Shown piece by piece: positions 53,473 to 61,882 of a stretch of 64,000 nt of DNA. The notes below the pieces were generated by a model. That model was given only the letters and a program-made list of their open reading frames with translations. It searched no databases and was not told the DNA's origin. This DNA comes from a bacterium. GTDB taxonomy: Bacteria > AUK180. Both the position numbers and the translations under genes were made by a program. Numbering within the stretch: the stretch's first letter is position 1; every line of letters starts with the position of its first letter. The stretch lies in the NCBI GenBank assembly GCA_023144005.1, contig JAGLGN010000024.1, forward strand, positions 36,588-100,587. Direction: 5' to 3'.

Positions 53473-54198
53473 CTATTCCGCTCTTCTGACAAGAAGGATG
53501 CGGCCGCAATTCTGGCAGTACTCGATCTTATCCATCATTTTAATATTTACTCTGACCTGCGGGGGAACACCCATATTACAGCCGGTACATGTTTCACCGT
53601 TCAGGTAAACTATGGGATTTGAGGTAAATCTCTGTTCCAATTTGTTATATCTGTTCGTCATTGTAGGGTTAATGGAAGCCAATTTTTCCGCTTTCTCCGC
53701 ATTCCCTGTCTCTAATCTCTTCTCGAGATTCTCTAATTCACTGTGATGACCGGCGATCTCTTTATTGATCTTCTCAAGATTCGTGTTCTTTCTCACTTCC
53801 AGCTCTTTGAATGTACGCCTGTATTCTTCGTTCTCTTCCATCAGCGCAAGTATATTGTCTTCCACTCTGTTCTTTTCTTCTTTCAGTTCGTTTACCTTGT
53901 CTTGAAGTTTAAAATACTCGTCATTTGTCTTCATTGTCGGAATGCTGGATTCAAGATTCCTTATGTGATCCTCGATCTCAACCACTTTGTTCTCATTCTC
54001 AAGGAGTTTCTTATGTTTTTTGATCTTCTCTGCTTCCTTCTCTTCGAATTCTACCTCAATGCGTTCGATCTCATCCTCATAGGTCTTGACATTTACAAGT
54101 ATCCCGTCTTTTTTGAGTTGCGCCTCACCGATATCATCGTTAAGCATTTTGATACGATATAGAATTTCTAAGATCTCTTTGATTTTTTCAATTGCCAT
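53473..54198 (-). CDS. Coiled-coil protein with C-terminal zinc ribbon (CT398/DUF164-like)
   Basis: A 241-residue protein. Residues ~10-190 form a long charged coiled coil (for example IDEIERIEVEFEEKEAEKIK-like heptads and TNDEYFKLQDKVNELKEEKN). The last ~40 residues are a zinc ribbon with C204-x2-C207 in ETCTGCNMGVPPQ and C228-x2-C231 in YCQNCGRIL. This is the plan of the CT398/YbgI-neighbour family (zf-RING_7), whose chlamydial member interacts with sigma-54 and secretion proteins; the general role is not settled. The segment NDEYxxLQ is a family hallmark. It is monocistronic on the minus strand, with GAGGACT as ribosome site before ATG 54198. Confidence 0.85.
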   Translation of the reverse strand: MAIEKIKEILEILYRIKMLNDDIGEAQLKKDGILVNVKTYEDEIERIEVEFEEKEAEKIKKHKKLLENENKVVEIEDHIRNLESSIPTMKTNDEYFKLQDKVNELKEEKNRVEDNILALMEENEEYRRTFKELEVRKNTNLEKINKEIAGHHSELENLEKRLETGNAEKAEKLASINPTMTNRYNKLEQRFTSNPIVYLNGETCTGCNMGVPPQVRVNIKMMDKIEYCQNCGRILLVRRAE

Positions 54199-54361
54199 AT
54201 AAGTCCTCGTTTTTTGTTTTTGAATAGATTATTTCTGAATTTTGTTTATGCTGACACAGGGACGGATAAAACTCTTTTTCCCCGCTAAACCGCATTGAGA
54301 GTGTGCCCTCCAGGGCTGCTTTCGATTTTATATATATTCATAGCATCACTAACATGTTAAG

Positions 54362-54434
54362 TGGGCCCGGCAGGATTCGAACCTGCTACCACCCGGTTAT
54401 GAGCCGGGAGCTCTGCCAAGTGAGCTACAGGCCC
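54362..54434 (-). tRNA. tRNA with CAT anticodon (Ile2 or elongator Met)
   Basis: On the minus strand the full cloverleaf folds: acceptor GGGCCTG/CGGGCCC, D stem GCTC/GAGC, anticodon stem CCCGG/CCGGG with loop CTCATAA, T stem GCAGG/CCTGC, discriminator A. CCA is not encoded. The anticodon stem lacks the three G-C pairs of initiator tRNA. Overall it looks more like the lysidine-modified tRNA-Ile2 than tRNA-Met, but this cannot be settled by eye. Confidence 0.95.
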
Positions 54435-54443
54435 CAAAGATTT

Positions 54444-54471
54444 ATTATATCAAAAAAATATTGAAATGCAA
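54444..54471 (-). promoter_or_regulatory. Promoter of the CAT-anticodon tRNA
   Basis: On the minus strand TTGCAT (54471-54466), a 16-base spacer and TATAAT (54449-54444), ending 9 bases before the tRNA's first base. Confidence 0.65.
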
Positions 54472-54512
54472 TAACAATACAAAAATAATAGCCCTAAAAT
54501 GGCAAATATTTA

Positions 54513-54541
54513 TTGACAAGATAAATATTTTTTGTTATAAT
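54513..54541 (+). promoter_or_regulatory. Consensus promoter of the His-Lys-Leu tRNA cluster
   Basis: A perfect TTGACA at 54513-54518, a 17-base spacer and a perfect TATAAT at 54536-54541, 18 bases before tRNA-His. It may also serve tig downstream. Confidence 0.85.
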
Positions 54542-54559
54542 TTCTGACTTAACACATGT

Positions 54560-54636
54560 GGTGGGTGTAGCTCAACTGGTAGAGCAACGGATTGTGGTTC
54601 CGTAGGTCGTGGGTTCAACTCCCATCATCCACCCCA
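54560..54636 (+). tRNA. tRNA-His (GTG)
   Basis: Anticodon GTG in loop TTGTGGT. The acceptor GTGGGTG pairs with CATCCAC, and the extra G at 54560 faces C73, the tRNA-His identity pair. CCA is encoded. Confidence 0.97.
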
Positions 54637-54642
54637 GAGAGT

Positions 54643-54718
<76 letters not shown>

Positions 54719-54728
54719 TTTTTTTCCT

Positions 54729-54809
54729 GCGAGAGTGGTGGAAATGGCAGACACGCAGGACTTAGGATCCTGTCCTTTCAGGGTGTGGGTTCAAGTCCCA
54801 CCTCTCGCA
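54729..54809 (+). tRNA. tRNA-Leu (TAG)
   Basis: Anticodon TAG in loop CTTAGGA on stem CAGGA/TCCTG, with a long variable arm (class II). Acceptor GCGAGAG pairs with CTCTCGC, discriminator A. CCA is not encoded; a run of ten T follows directly (54810-54819). Confidence 0.96.
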
Positions 54810-54845
54810 TTTTTTTTTTGCGAATACTGTTCCAAAGGAGAAATT

Positions 54846-56165
54846 ATGGACTATTCTAAGCAGCAGATCGAAGATTATCTTATAAAATATACAGCGACTC
54901 TTTCACAAGACCAGATCAAAAAACAGAAAAAAGACCTGATCGATAAGATAATTTCAACTCAGGTTATCCCGGGATACAGGAAGGGAAAGGCACCGTCATA
55001 TATTGTCGCTTCCAAGTTCAAAGAATATATCGAAGAGAATATTCAGGAACAGACATTGACAAAACTCTATGATAAAATAATAAAGGACGAGAAAAAGGAT
55101 CCTCTGCACTTCGAGCTTGAGGAATATGACCTCGAAAAGGGTCTATTGGTCATCAATATCGAATTCATGCCGGAATTGGATGTCAAGGATTACAAGGGCC
55201 TGGCGATAGAAGAGGTCAAACTTGAATTACTCAAAGAACATGTAGATAAGGCATATTCGGATATCTTGAAGAATTTTTCCTCATGGCAGGACTATGAAGG
55301 CCCGGTAGAGGATGAGGTTCTGATAGAGCTTGAGGATTATTTAGAGGAAGTTCCGGGAGAAGAGCCTAGAAAGATGGATAAATTTCCTGTCATATATTCC
55401 GAAACAAAGGAGCCTAAGGAGTTTTACGGTGAATTGAAATCCTTAAAAAAAGCCGATGTAAAAGAATTCGTATTGGATTTCAAGGAAGACGCTTCTGAAA
55501 GGTTTAAAAATAAGAAGGTGAAATATTCCTTCAAGGTCGGCGCGCTTAAGAAAAAACTCTCCCCCAAAGAGGATGAAGAGCTTTTTTCAAAGATGGTCGA
55601 AGGCGCCAAGTCGAAAGAAGATGTGATGAAGAAGCTCGGAGACGATATCAAAAAGAATTCAGAGCTTGAAATGAAACGCAATTCCGTTGATAAGATATAT
55701 TCGGTTCTGATCGAGAAGAATCCGTTCACCGTACCGCCGAGGTATCTGGAAAGGATGAAGGACGAGGTGTATGAATCAGAGAATGAGAAATATAAAAAGA
55801 ATTACGGCATGAGCATGGAACAGCTGAATATTTCCAAGGATTCCATGACCGATGATATCGTCAAAGGAATAAGGATCAATCATATCAGAAAGCATATCCT
55901 GGATCTGGAGAAGCTCGAGGTCACAGACAGCGATATTGATGAGCAATTTCAGATGATAGCTGACTCAAACAATATTTCACTGGATGGCGTCAAGAGTTTT
56001 TACAATACAAATAAATCATATTTGGATAATGTGAAAAATGACCTCTTGTCTCAGAAGGTGGATGATCTGCTCTATTCCAGCGCGAAGATCAAGAAAGTTA
56101 AACCGAAAGTTGAGAAAAAAGAAGAACCTTCTGCTCCCAAGCAAGAAGAAAAAACCGGAAAATAG
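54846..56165 (+). CDS. tig: Trigger factor
   Basis: The ribosome-bound chaperone and peptidyl-prolyl isomerase for nascent chains. The ribosome-binding signature GFRxGKxP appears as VIPGYRKGKAPSYIV (about residues 40-52). A central domain (~145-245) stands at the PPIase position but looks degenerate, and the C-terminal chaperone arms follow. The last ~25 residues are a Lys/Glu/Pro-rich tail (KKVKPKVEKKEEPSAPKQEE), as often seen. The start is ATG 54846 because AAGGAG ends at 54840; a frame open further upstream runs into tRNA-Leu and is not real. It is followed after 9 bases by clpP, the standard tig-clpP-clpX-lon order. Confidence 0.93.
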   Translation: MDYSKQQIEDYLIKYTATLSQDQIKKQKKDLIDKIISTQVIPGYRKGKAPSYIVASKFKEYIEENIQEQTLTKLYDKIIKDEKKDPLHFELEEYDLEKGLLVINIEFMPELDVKDYKGLAIEEVKLELLKEHVDKAYSDILKNFSSWQDYEGPVEDEVLIELEDYLEEVPGEEPRKMDKFPVIYSETKEPKEFYGELKSLKKADVKEFVLDFKEDASERFKNKKVKYSFKVGALKKKLSPKEDEELFSKMVEGAKSKEDVMKKLGDDIKKNSELEMKRNSVDKIYSVLIEKNPFTVPPRYLERMKDEVYESENEKYKKNYGMSMEQLNISKDSMTDDIVKGIRINHIRKHILDLEKLEVTDSDIDEQFQMIADSNNISLDGVKSFYNTNKSYLDNVKNDLLSQKVDDLLYSSAKIKKVKPKVEKKEEPSAPKQEEKTGK

Positions 56166-56174
56166 GGGGAATCT

Positions 56175-56792
56175 ATGAAAGATAAAGAAAAGAACAATGT
56201 GAGAAATGGAATGCTGATACCTTATGTGATCGAGCAGGGCCCCGGCGGCGAAAGGGCTTATGATATCTATTCGCGCCTCCTAAGGGACAGGATCATATTC
56301 CTGGGAACGCCGATCGATGATTTTGTGGCTAATGCCGTGACCGCGCAGCTTCTTTTCCTGGAGATGGAGAATCCCGAAAAGGATATTTATCTGTATATCA
56401 ATTCTCCCGGGGGATATGTTACTGCCGGCCTTGCCATCTATGATACTCTGCAGTATATCAAGCCGGATGTCGCGACCGTTTGTATCGGGCAGGCGGCCAG
56501 CATGGCAGCCGTGATCCTTTCTTCCGGCGCGGAGGGTAAAAGGTACTCCTTGCCCAATTCAAACATACTCATCCATCAGCCCTTGGGTGGCGTTCAGGGC
56601 CAGGCGACCGATATCGAGATCCATGCCGAAGAGATCATTAAGACCAAAAAACGCCTTAATGCGATCTTAGCGAAAAATTCCGGGCAGGATGTTGACAAGG
56701 TTTCCAGTGATACCGACAGGGATTACTTTATGACCGCCGATGAAGCCAAGGAATACGGACTTATCGACGAAGTTATCACACAGAAAAAATAA
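56175..56792 (+). CDS. clpP: ATP-dependent Clp protease proteolytic subunit
   Basis: A serine protease of 205 residues that forms a 14-mer barrel and works with ClpX. The catalytic Ser is S109 in [20 protein letters not shown] and His is H134 in [20 protein letters not shown]; Asp lies in the [20 protein letters not shown] region near 180. [20 protein letters not shown] is the substrate-strand region. All are intact. It begins 9 bases after tig with a GGGGGAA-type ribosome site and ends 3 bases before clpX. Confidence 0.98.
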   Translation: MKDKEKNNVRNGMLIPYVIEQGPGGERAYDIYSRLLRDRIIFLGTPIDDFVANAVTAQLLFLEMENPEKDIYLYINSPGGYVTAGLAIYDTLQYIKPDVATVCIGQAASMAAVILSSGAEGKRYSLPNSNILIHQPLGGVQGQATDIEIHAEEIIKTKKRLNAILAKNSGQDVDKVSSDTDRDYFMTADEAKEYGLIDEVITQKK

Positions 56793-56795
56793 AAT

Positions 56796-58013
56796 ATGAA
56801 AAAGTGCGAAGTTTGCGGTAAATCATTTCAGGACAAGGATACTATTATGTATCATGGGAACCATATTTGCAAAAATTGCTTTGTGAAGGTATTGGAGCTT
56901 GACCGTATACAGCAGGATCCCAAGAAGAAGGTTTCCAATCCTGAAGAATTCATTCTCCCTAAACCCAAAGAGATCAAGGAGAATCTGGACAGATATGTTA
57001 TCGGACAGGAAGAGGCGAAGATCACGATCTCTGTGGCGATATACAATCATTACAAAAGACTTCTGCACAATTTCAATCGTAAGGAAGAAGATGTTGAGAT
57101 AGAGAAATCCAATATCCTCTTCATCGGAGCCACGGGTTCGGGTAAGACGCTGCTCGCCCGTACAATAGCCAATTTTATTCATGTTCCCTTCGCGATCGCG
57201 GATGCCACCACCTTAACGGAAGCGGGATATGTCGGGGAGGATGTTGAGAATATTCTTGCCCGTCTTGTATCTGCTGCTGATGGCGACTTGAAGCGCGCTG
57301 AAATGGGGATCATATATATTGATGAGATCGATAAGATCACCAGAAAGAGCGAGAACCCCTCGATCACAAGGGATGTTGGAGGCGAAGGCGTTCAGCAGGC
57401 GCTTCTGAAGATCATTGAGGGGACGGTGGCCAATATTCCGCAGGGCCTCAGAAAACATCCGCATCAGGATTACAGGCCGATAGACACAACAAATATCCTT
57501 TTCATTCTGGGCGGTGCTTTTGACGGGATCGAGAAGATAATCGCGTCCCGGCTGAACAAGAAGGTGATCGGTTTTACGGCATCTGAATCATCGGAGTTCA
57601 CCACGGACCTGCTCATTCAGAAGGTGGAAAGCGAGGATCTGATCAAATACGGTATCATTCCAGAGCTGGCAGGAAGGATCCCCGTCCGAACAGGTTTTTC
57701 AGAGCTTACCGAGGCAGATCTGGTAAGGATACTTTCCGAACCCACCAATGCGATTATCAAGCAATACAAAAAACTCTTTGAATTGGATAAAATGCTCCTG
57801 GAGTTCTCAAAAGAATCCCTGGAGGAGATCGCCCGCCGCGCCCGCTCAAAGAAAATGGGTGCCCGCGGATTGAGGTCTATTGTGGAAGAGCTCCTGAAAA
57901 ATCTCATGTTCGAAGCCCCTTCCATCAAGAATATCGAAAAGATAATAATTTCCGAAGAAGTGGTCAAAGGCAAGAAAAAACCTGCGATACTTAAAAAGGA
58001 CAAAACTAAATAA
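56796..58013 (+). CDS. clpX: ATP-dependent Clp protease ATPase subunit ClpX
   Basis: Hexameric AAA+ unfoldase feeding ClpP. An N-terminal zinc-binding domain is visible (CEVCGKSFQ...HICKNCFVK, residues 4-32). Walker A is FIGATGSGKTLLARTIA (about 108-124), followed by the pore loop region EAGYVGEDVENIL, Walker B IIYIDEIDKI, ITRDVGGEGVQQALLKIIEG and sensor 2 KKMGARGLRSIVEELL. The IGF loop that docks on ClpP appears as VIGFTASES. The length of 405 residues is typical. The stop overlaps the lon start (TAATG). Confidence 0.97.
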   Translation: MKKCEVCGKSFQDKDTIMYHGNHICKNCFVKVLELDRIQQDPKKKVSNPEEFILPKPKEIKENLDRYVIGQEEAKITISVAIYNHYKRLLHNFNRKEEDVEIEKSNILFIGATGSGKTLLARTIANFIHVPFAIADATTLTEAGYVGEDVENILARLVSAADGDLKRAEMGIIYIDEIDKITRKSENPSITRDVGGEGVQQALLKIIEGTVANIPQGLRKHPHQDYRPIDTTNILFILGGAFDGIEKIIASRLNKKVIGFTASESSEFTTDLLIQKVESEDLIKYGIIPELAGRIPVRTGFSELTEADLVRILSEPTNAIIKQYKKLFELDKMLLEFSKESLEEIARRARSKKMGARGLRSIVEELLKNLMFEAPSIKNIEKIIISEEVVKGKKKPAILKKDKTK

Positions 58014-60346
58014 TGGAAAAAAAGCAGATAACGCTCCCCTTGATCCCGCTGAGAAATATGGTGGGATTCCCACGAACGATCTTTCCGTTCCTGGTTGGAA
58101 GAAATAAATCGATCTTAGCCCTTAAGGCGGTTAAGAACGGAAGCCTGATATTCCTTTCTTCACAGAAAGACGGCGCATTAGAGGAGCCCGGGATTAAGGA
58201 TATTGAACCCTTCGGTATTGTCGGAAAGGTCTTGAAGAAAAAGAATGAATTTGATAATACGGTAAAGGTCCTCATACATTCTCTTGAAAAGGCGCGTATC
58301 CTGAAATTGATAGCAAAGGAACCCTATTTTCTGGTCAAGGTGGAATATGTTCCCTTCAAAGGCAAGATCACTAAAAAAGTAATAGCGACCGCAAAAGAGA
58401 TCGTGGAAACCTTCGAGCACCTCCTGCATCTGTCGATGGGGAATTCCCCCGCGGACGAGGAAATGCTGGAAAGGATCCGTATCGAGTCAAATCCGGTACA
58501 GATAGCGATGAATGTCGCCTTCCAGTTGCCGATCCCGTATAAAACAAAACAGCGTCTTCTGAATATCGATAAGATCGGTGAATTCCTTGACCAGCTTTTA
58601 TCCGTGATAAATAGTGAATATGAGATCGCGGAACTGCAGACAAAGATCCGTGATGATGTAAAACATAAGATCGACGACGCGCAGAAGCGCATCCTTTTGA
58701 ATCAGCAGATTGAATCAATCAAAAAGGAACTCAATGAGATCGATGGCGGCGGCGGTGAGATAGATGAATTAAAAGATAAAATACTTGATGCCGGTATGCC
58801 GAAAGAAACAGAGGAGAAGGCCCTTAAGGAATTGGGCAAATTGGATTATACTCCCAGCTACTCTCCCGAATATACAGTTATTTTGAATTACCTGGATTGG
58901 ATGACCTCTATTCCCTGGAAGAAGCATACGGATGATTCGCACGATATTATTAAAGCGAAGGCCATACTTGAAGAAGACCATTGGGGTCTGGAGAAGATCA
59001 AGGAACGCATACTTGAAGTCCTTGCGGTTCGCCAATTATCCGATGTGAAAAAAGGTCCGGTCCTTTGCTTTGTCGGCCCTCCCGGTGTGGGCAAGACCTC
59101 ATTGGGAAAGTCAATAGCCCGTGCAATGGATAGAAAATTCGTTCGAATTTCCCTGGGCGGTGTAAGGGACGAAGCCGAAATACGGGGACATAGAAGGACA
59201 TATATCGGAGCCCTCCCGGGAAAGATACTGCAGACCATGAAGCGCGCCGATGTTGTTAACCCGGTTTTTCTCATGGATGAAATAGATAAGCTTGCCTCTG
59301 ATTTCCGCGGAGATCCCGCGTCTGCCTTACTTGAGGTCCTTGATCCCGAGCAGAATTTTATGTTCAATGACCATTATCTGGATGTGGATTATGACCTTTC
59401 GAAGGTGTTTTTCATTACAACGGCAAATAATATTTACTCTGTTCCCGAACCCCTGCGCGACAGGATGGAAGTGATCTTTCTTTCAGGATATACCTCTTTG
59501 GAGAAGTATCATATCGCTAAAAATTATCTGATCCCCCGTCAGGTGAAGGAGAACGGCCTCAAGCCGGAGCAGATCAAATTCTATAAATCCGGAACAATGA
59601 AGATAATAGAATCCTACACACTTGAATCCGGTGTCAGAAATCTTGAAAGGCAGATCGGAAAGATCTGTAGAAAGTTAGCCACAAAGATCGTAGAGAACGG
59701 CGGACCGCTTCCGGAAGCCGCTTTGATCAAGAAAGACAGTGTACGGGAATATTTGGGAGTTAAAGAGTACCGCTCATCCAAATTAGACAAGAACAATCGT
59801 ATCGGCGTTGTCAATGGCCTGGCGTGGACCAGATACGGCGGCGTTCACCTTTCCATTGAATCGGTAATGACCCCGGGCACAGGAAAGATCGCCATCACAG
59901 GCCAGATCGGAAAAGTGATGAAAGAATCTGCACAGATCGCCTTATCATTGATAAAGGCCAATCATAAGAAACTTGGAATAGACCCCTCCAAATTCAAGAA
60001 ATTCGATATGCATCTTCACATTCCCGAGGGAGCCATTCCGAAAGACGGGCCTTCCGCGGGTATCACCATAGCGACCTCAATGCTTTCTACTTATATAAAT
60101 AAGCCGGTACGCTGGAATTGCGCTATGACAGGTGAGCTTACCTTGAAGAATAAGGTGCTCCCCATAGGCGGGTTAAAGGAAAAACTCCTGGCTGCCCTGC
60201 GCATCGGGATCAAACATGTTATCATTCCGCAGGAGAACATGGTAACATTATCGGATATTCCGGCTGAGATCAAGGATAGACTTGAGATCACCCCTGTTTC
60301 CAATATCGCTGATATCTGGGAGCACCTCTTTCAGATCACCCTATGA
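58013..60346 (+). CDS. lon: ATP-dependent protease Lon
   Basis: The 777-residue LonA form with all three parts. The N-terminal substrate domain (LPLIPLRNMVGFPRTIFPF at the start) reaches residue ~200. The AAA+ module has Walker A CFVGPPGVGKTSLGKSIARA (about 351-370) and Walker B VFLMDEIDKL, with RRTYIGALPGKILQ between. The protease domain has the catalytic Ser in PKDGPSAGITIA (about 679) and Lys in IGGLKEKLLAA (about 722). Lon degrades misfolded and regulatory proteins in the cytoplasm. It is coupled to clpX by TAATG and to the following methylase gene by ATGA. No heat-shock operator such as CIRCE is visible upstream of the cluster. Confidence 0.98.
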   Translation: MEKKQITLPLIPLRNMVGFPRTIFPFLVGRNKSILALKAVKNGSLIFLSSQKDGALEEPGIKDIEPFGIVGKVLKKKNEFDNTVKVLIHSLEKARILKLIAKEPYFLVKVEYVPFKGKITKKVIATAKEIVETFEHLLHLSMGNSPADEEMLERIRIESNPVQIAMNVAFQLPIPYKTKQRLLNIDKIGEFLDQLLSVINSEYEIAELQTKIRDDVKHKIDDAQKRILLNQQIESIKKELNEIDGGGGEIDELKDKILDAGMPKETEEKALKELGKLDYTPSYSPEYTVILNYLDWMTSIPWKKHTDDSHDIIKAKAILEEDHWGLEKIKERILEVLAVRQLSDVKKGPVLCFVGPPGVGKTSLGKSIARAMDRKFVRISLGGVRDEAEIRGHRRTYIGALPGKILQTMKRADVVNPVFLMDEIDKLASDFRGDPASALLEVLDPEQNFMFNDHYLDVDYDLSKVFFITTANNIYSVPEPLRDRMEVIFLSGYTSLEKYHIAKNYLIPRQVKENGLKPEQIKFYKSGTMKIIESYTLESGVRNLERQIGKICRKLATKIVENGGPLPEAALIKKDSVREYLGVKEYRSSKLDKNNRIGVVNGLAWTRYGGVHLSIESVMTPGTGKIAITGQIGKVMKESAQIALSLIKANHKKLGIDPSKFKKFDMHLHIPEGAIPKDGPSAGITIATSMLSTYINKPVRWNCAMTGELTLKNKVLPIGGLKEKLLAALRIGIKHVIIPQENMVTLSDIPAEIKDRLEITPVSNIADIWEHLFQITL

Positions 60347-61104
60347 GCCGCAGCGAGAAATTCACACTTAAACGGGCGCAGAAATTACACGAGAGGAAAG
60401 CCAGATATTTAGAAGGCCATACACTTGTCGAGGGTGTGAAGATCATTAAGGATATTTACAAGATCACCCCCGCGACGATCTTCATCGATTCAGCGCAGTC
60501 GAACAAATTGAAGGCTCATATCGACCATTTTGGAAATCGTAAGGGTGTTCACATCGTGTATCTTTCTCCAAAAGAGATCTCACAATTATCTGTCACAAAA
60601 AAGAATCAGGGCATCATTGGTGTCTATCCCTTCAAGATCCCGCATGAAGCGATCGCGCCGGATTTCGGAAACGCCCTGCTCTTTATTAATAATCAGGACC
60701 CTTCGAATATGGGCAATATCATTAGAACTGCTGTGTGGTTCGGGATCAAGGACTTATACCTGTACCAATGTGTTGATCCTTTTAATCCGAAGGCCATCCG
60801 TTCTTCAGTCGGCAGCCTTTTCAAGATCAGGTTTAATGCGGTGAAAAATCTGCATGAATTTCTGTCAAGTTCCAATGCCAAAAAGATCGGCATCACGGAG
60901 AAAGGCCAGGGGCTTCTCAGCGAACATCATTTTGCCGATGACGCAATTTACATTTTTGGAAATGAAGGCAGTGGAATTCCTGCTGATATCTTGAATATAT
61001 GCGATACGAAAATTCAGATCAGCGGATCCGGACGCATTGATTCTTTGAACCTTCAAACCTCTTTCGCGATATTCGCATATGAGATGTTCCGAAATTCCAA
61101 ATGA
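60343..61104 (+). CDS. SPOUT-family RNA 2'-O-methyltransferase (TrmH/RlmB-like)
   Basis: A 253-residue methylase of the SpoU group. An N-terminal substrate-binding domain (ARYLEGHTLVEGVKIIKDI) precedes the knotted SAM-binding domain. Motif 1 is FINNQDPSNMGNIIRTAVWF with the catalytic Arg, motif 2 IYIFGNEGSGIPADIL and motif 3 ISGSGRIDSLNLQTSFAIFA. The usual SLNV reads SLNL, a minor change. Such enzymes methylate the ribose of a 23S rRNA or tRNA nucleotide; the exact target (RlmB-like G2251 or TsnR-type) is not clear. It overlaps lon and tatD by 4 bases at each side, so the cluster is one translational unit. Confidence 0.88.
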   Translation: MSRSEKFTLKRAQKLHERKARYLEGHTLVEGVKIIKDIYKITPATIFIDSAQSNKLKAHIDHFGNRKGVHIVYLSPKEISQLSVTKKNQGIIGVYPFKIPHEAIAPDFGNALLFINNQDPSNMGNIIRTAVWFGIKDLYLYQCVDPFNPKAIRSSVGSLFKIRFNAVKNLHEFLSSSNAKKIGITEKGQGLLSEHHFADDAIYIFGNEGSGIPADILNICDTKIQISGSGRIDSLNLQTSFAIFAYEMFRNSK

Positions 61105-61847
61105 TAGATACGCATTGCCATCTTGATTCAAAACAGTATTCCGATCTTCCTGCAGTGCTTGATCTCGCGGGGGAGCATGGATTATCTCACATAATAGTAC
61201 CTTCATTGACCCGCCGTTCGTGTTCATCCATACAAGAACTTTCCGAGAAGCATTCCATCATCGTTCCCGCCTATGGTATTCATCCGGAAGAGGGGAAAGA
61301 TGAAGAGTTAAATACCCTGGAACAATTTCTGACCCCGCTTCTTAAAGATACTGTTCTGGGTGAGGTCGGCTTGGATTATCACAATATTTTCTGTCCGGTA
61401 AAAAAACAGAAGCAGCTGCTTGAACTTCAATTATCCATCGCGGCGAAGTTGTCAATACCGGTGATCGTACATTCAAGGGACGCATATGAAGATACCAGGG
61501 ATATTGTCAGGAATTTTGACCTGCCCCGTGTTGTTTTCCACTGTTTTCCCTATGGCAAACAAGAGGCTGGCGAACTTCTGGATCTTGATTATTATTTGTC
61601 CTTTACCGGCATAATCACCTTCAAGAACGCTTCCGAAATGAGAGAAGTGGTAAAATATGTCCCCATACAAAAGCTCATGGCGGAAACAGATGCACCGTAT
61701 CTTACGCCCGCTCCTTACCGGGGCAAACTGAATATGCCGCATTATGTCGAATATGTCATCCGCACCATAGGTGAAATAAAAGAGATCGATTTTTCCGATG
61801 CGGATGAACAACTCACGGCTGTCGCCCGTCAATTTTTCTCCTTATAA
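61101..61847 (+). CDS. TatD-family metal-dependent hydrolase/DNase
   Basis: A TIM-barrel amidohydrolase-type nuclease of 248 residues. Metal ligands are in MIDTHCHLDSKQYS (His 5, His 7), the Glu of VLGEVGLDYHNIF (~92), the His of PVIVHSRDAYEDT (~120), VVFHCFPYGK (~146) and the Asp of MAETDAPYLTPAPYRGKLN (~196). TatD proteins act on DNA 3' ends and have been linked to DNA repair and quality control; YcfH or YjjV types cannot be told apart. The set of ligands is complete, so it should be active. It closes the tig-to-tatD operon and overlaps the RNA methylase gene by 4 bases. Confidence 0.92.
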   Translation: MIDTHCHLDSKQYSDLPAVLDLAGEHGLSHIIVPSLTRRSCSSIQELSEKHSIIVPAYGIHPEEGKDEELNTLEQFLTPLLKDTVLGEVGLDYHNIFCPVKKQKQLLELQLSIAAKLSIPVIVHSRDAYEDTRDIVRNFDLPRVVFHCFPYGKQEAGELLDLDYYLSFTGIITFKNASEMREVVKYVPIQKLMAETDAPYLTPAPYRGKLNMPHYVEYVIRTIGEIKEIDFSDADEQLTAVARQFFSL

Positions 61848-61882
61848 TTTGTAATTTATCCGAAAAGCAGTTAGAATTAAGT

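Noticed and set aside
54300..54330. Terminator hairpin GCCCTCCAGGGC between the zinc-ribbon gene and the tRNA
   Set aside because: The stem is short with a tiny loop and no clear T-run in either direction.
54735..54845. N-terminal extension of trigger factor
   Set aside because: It lies over tRNA-Leu; a good SD and the family N-terminus mark ATG 54846 as the start.
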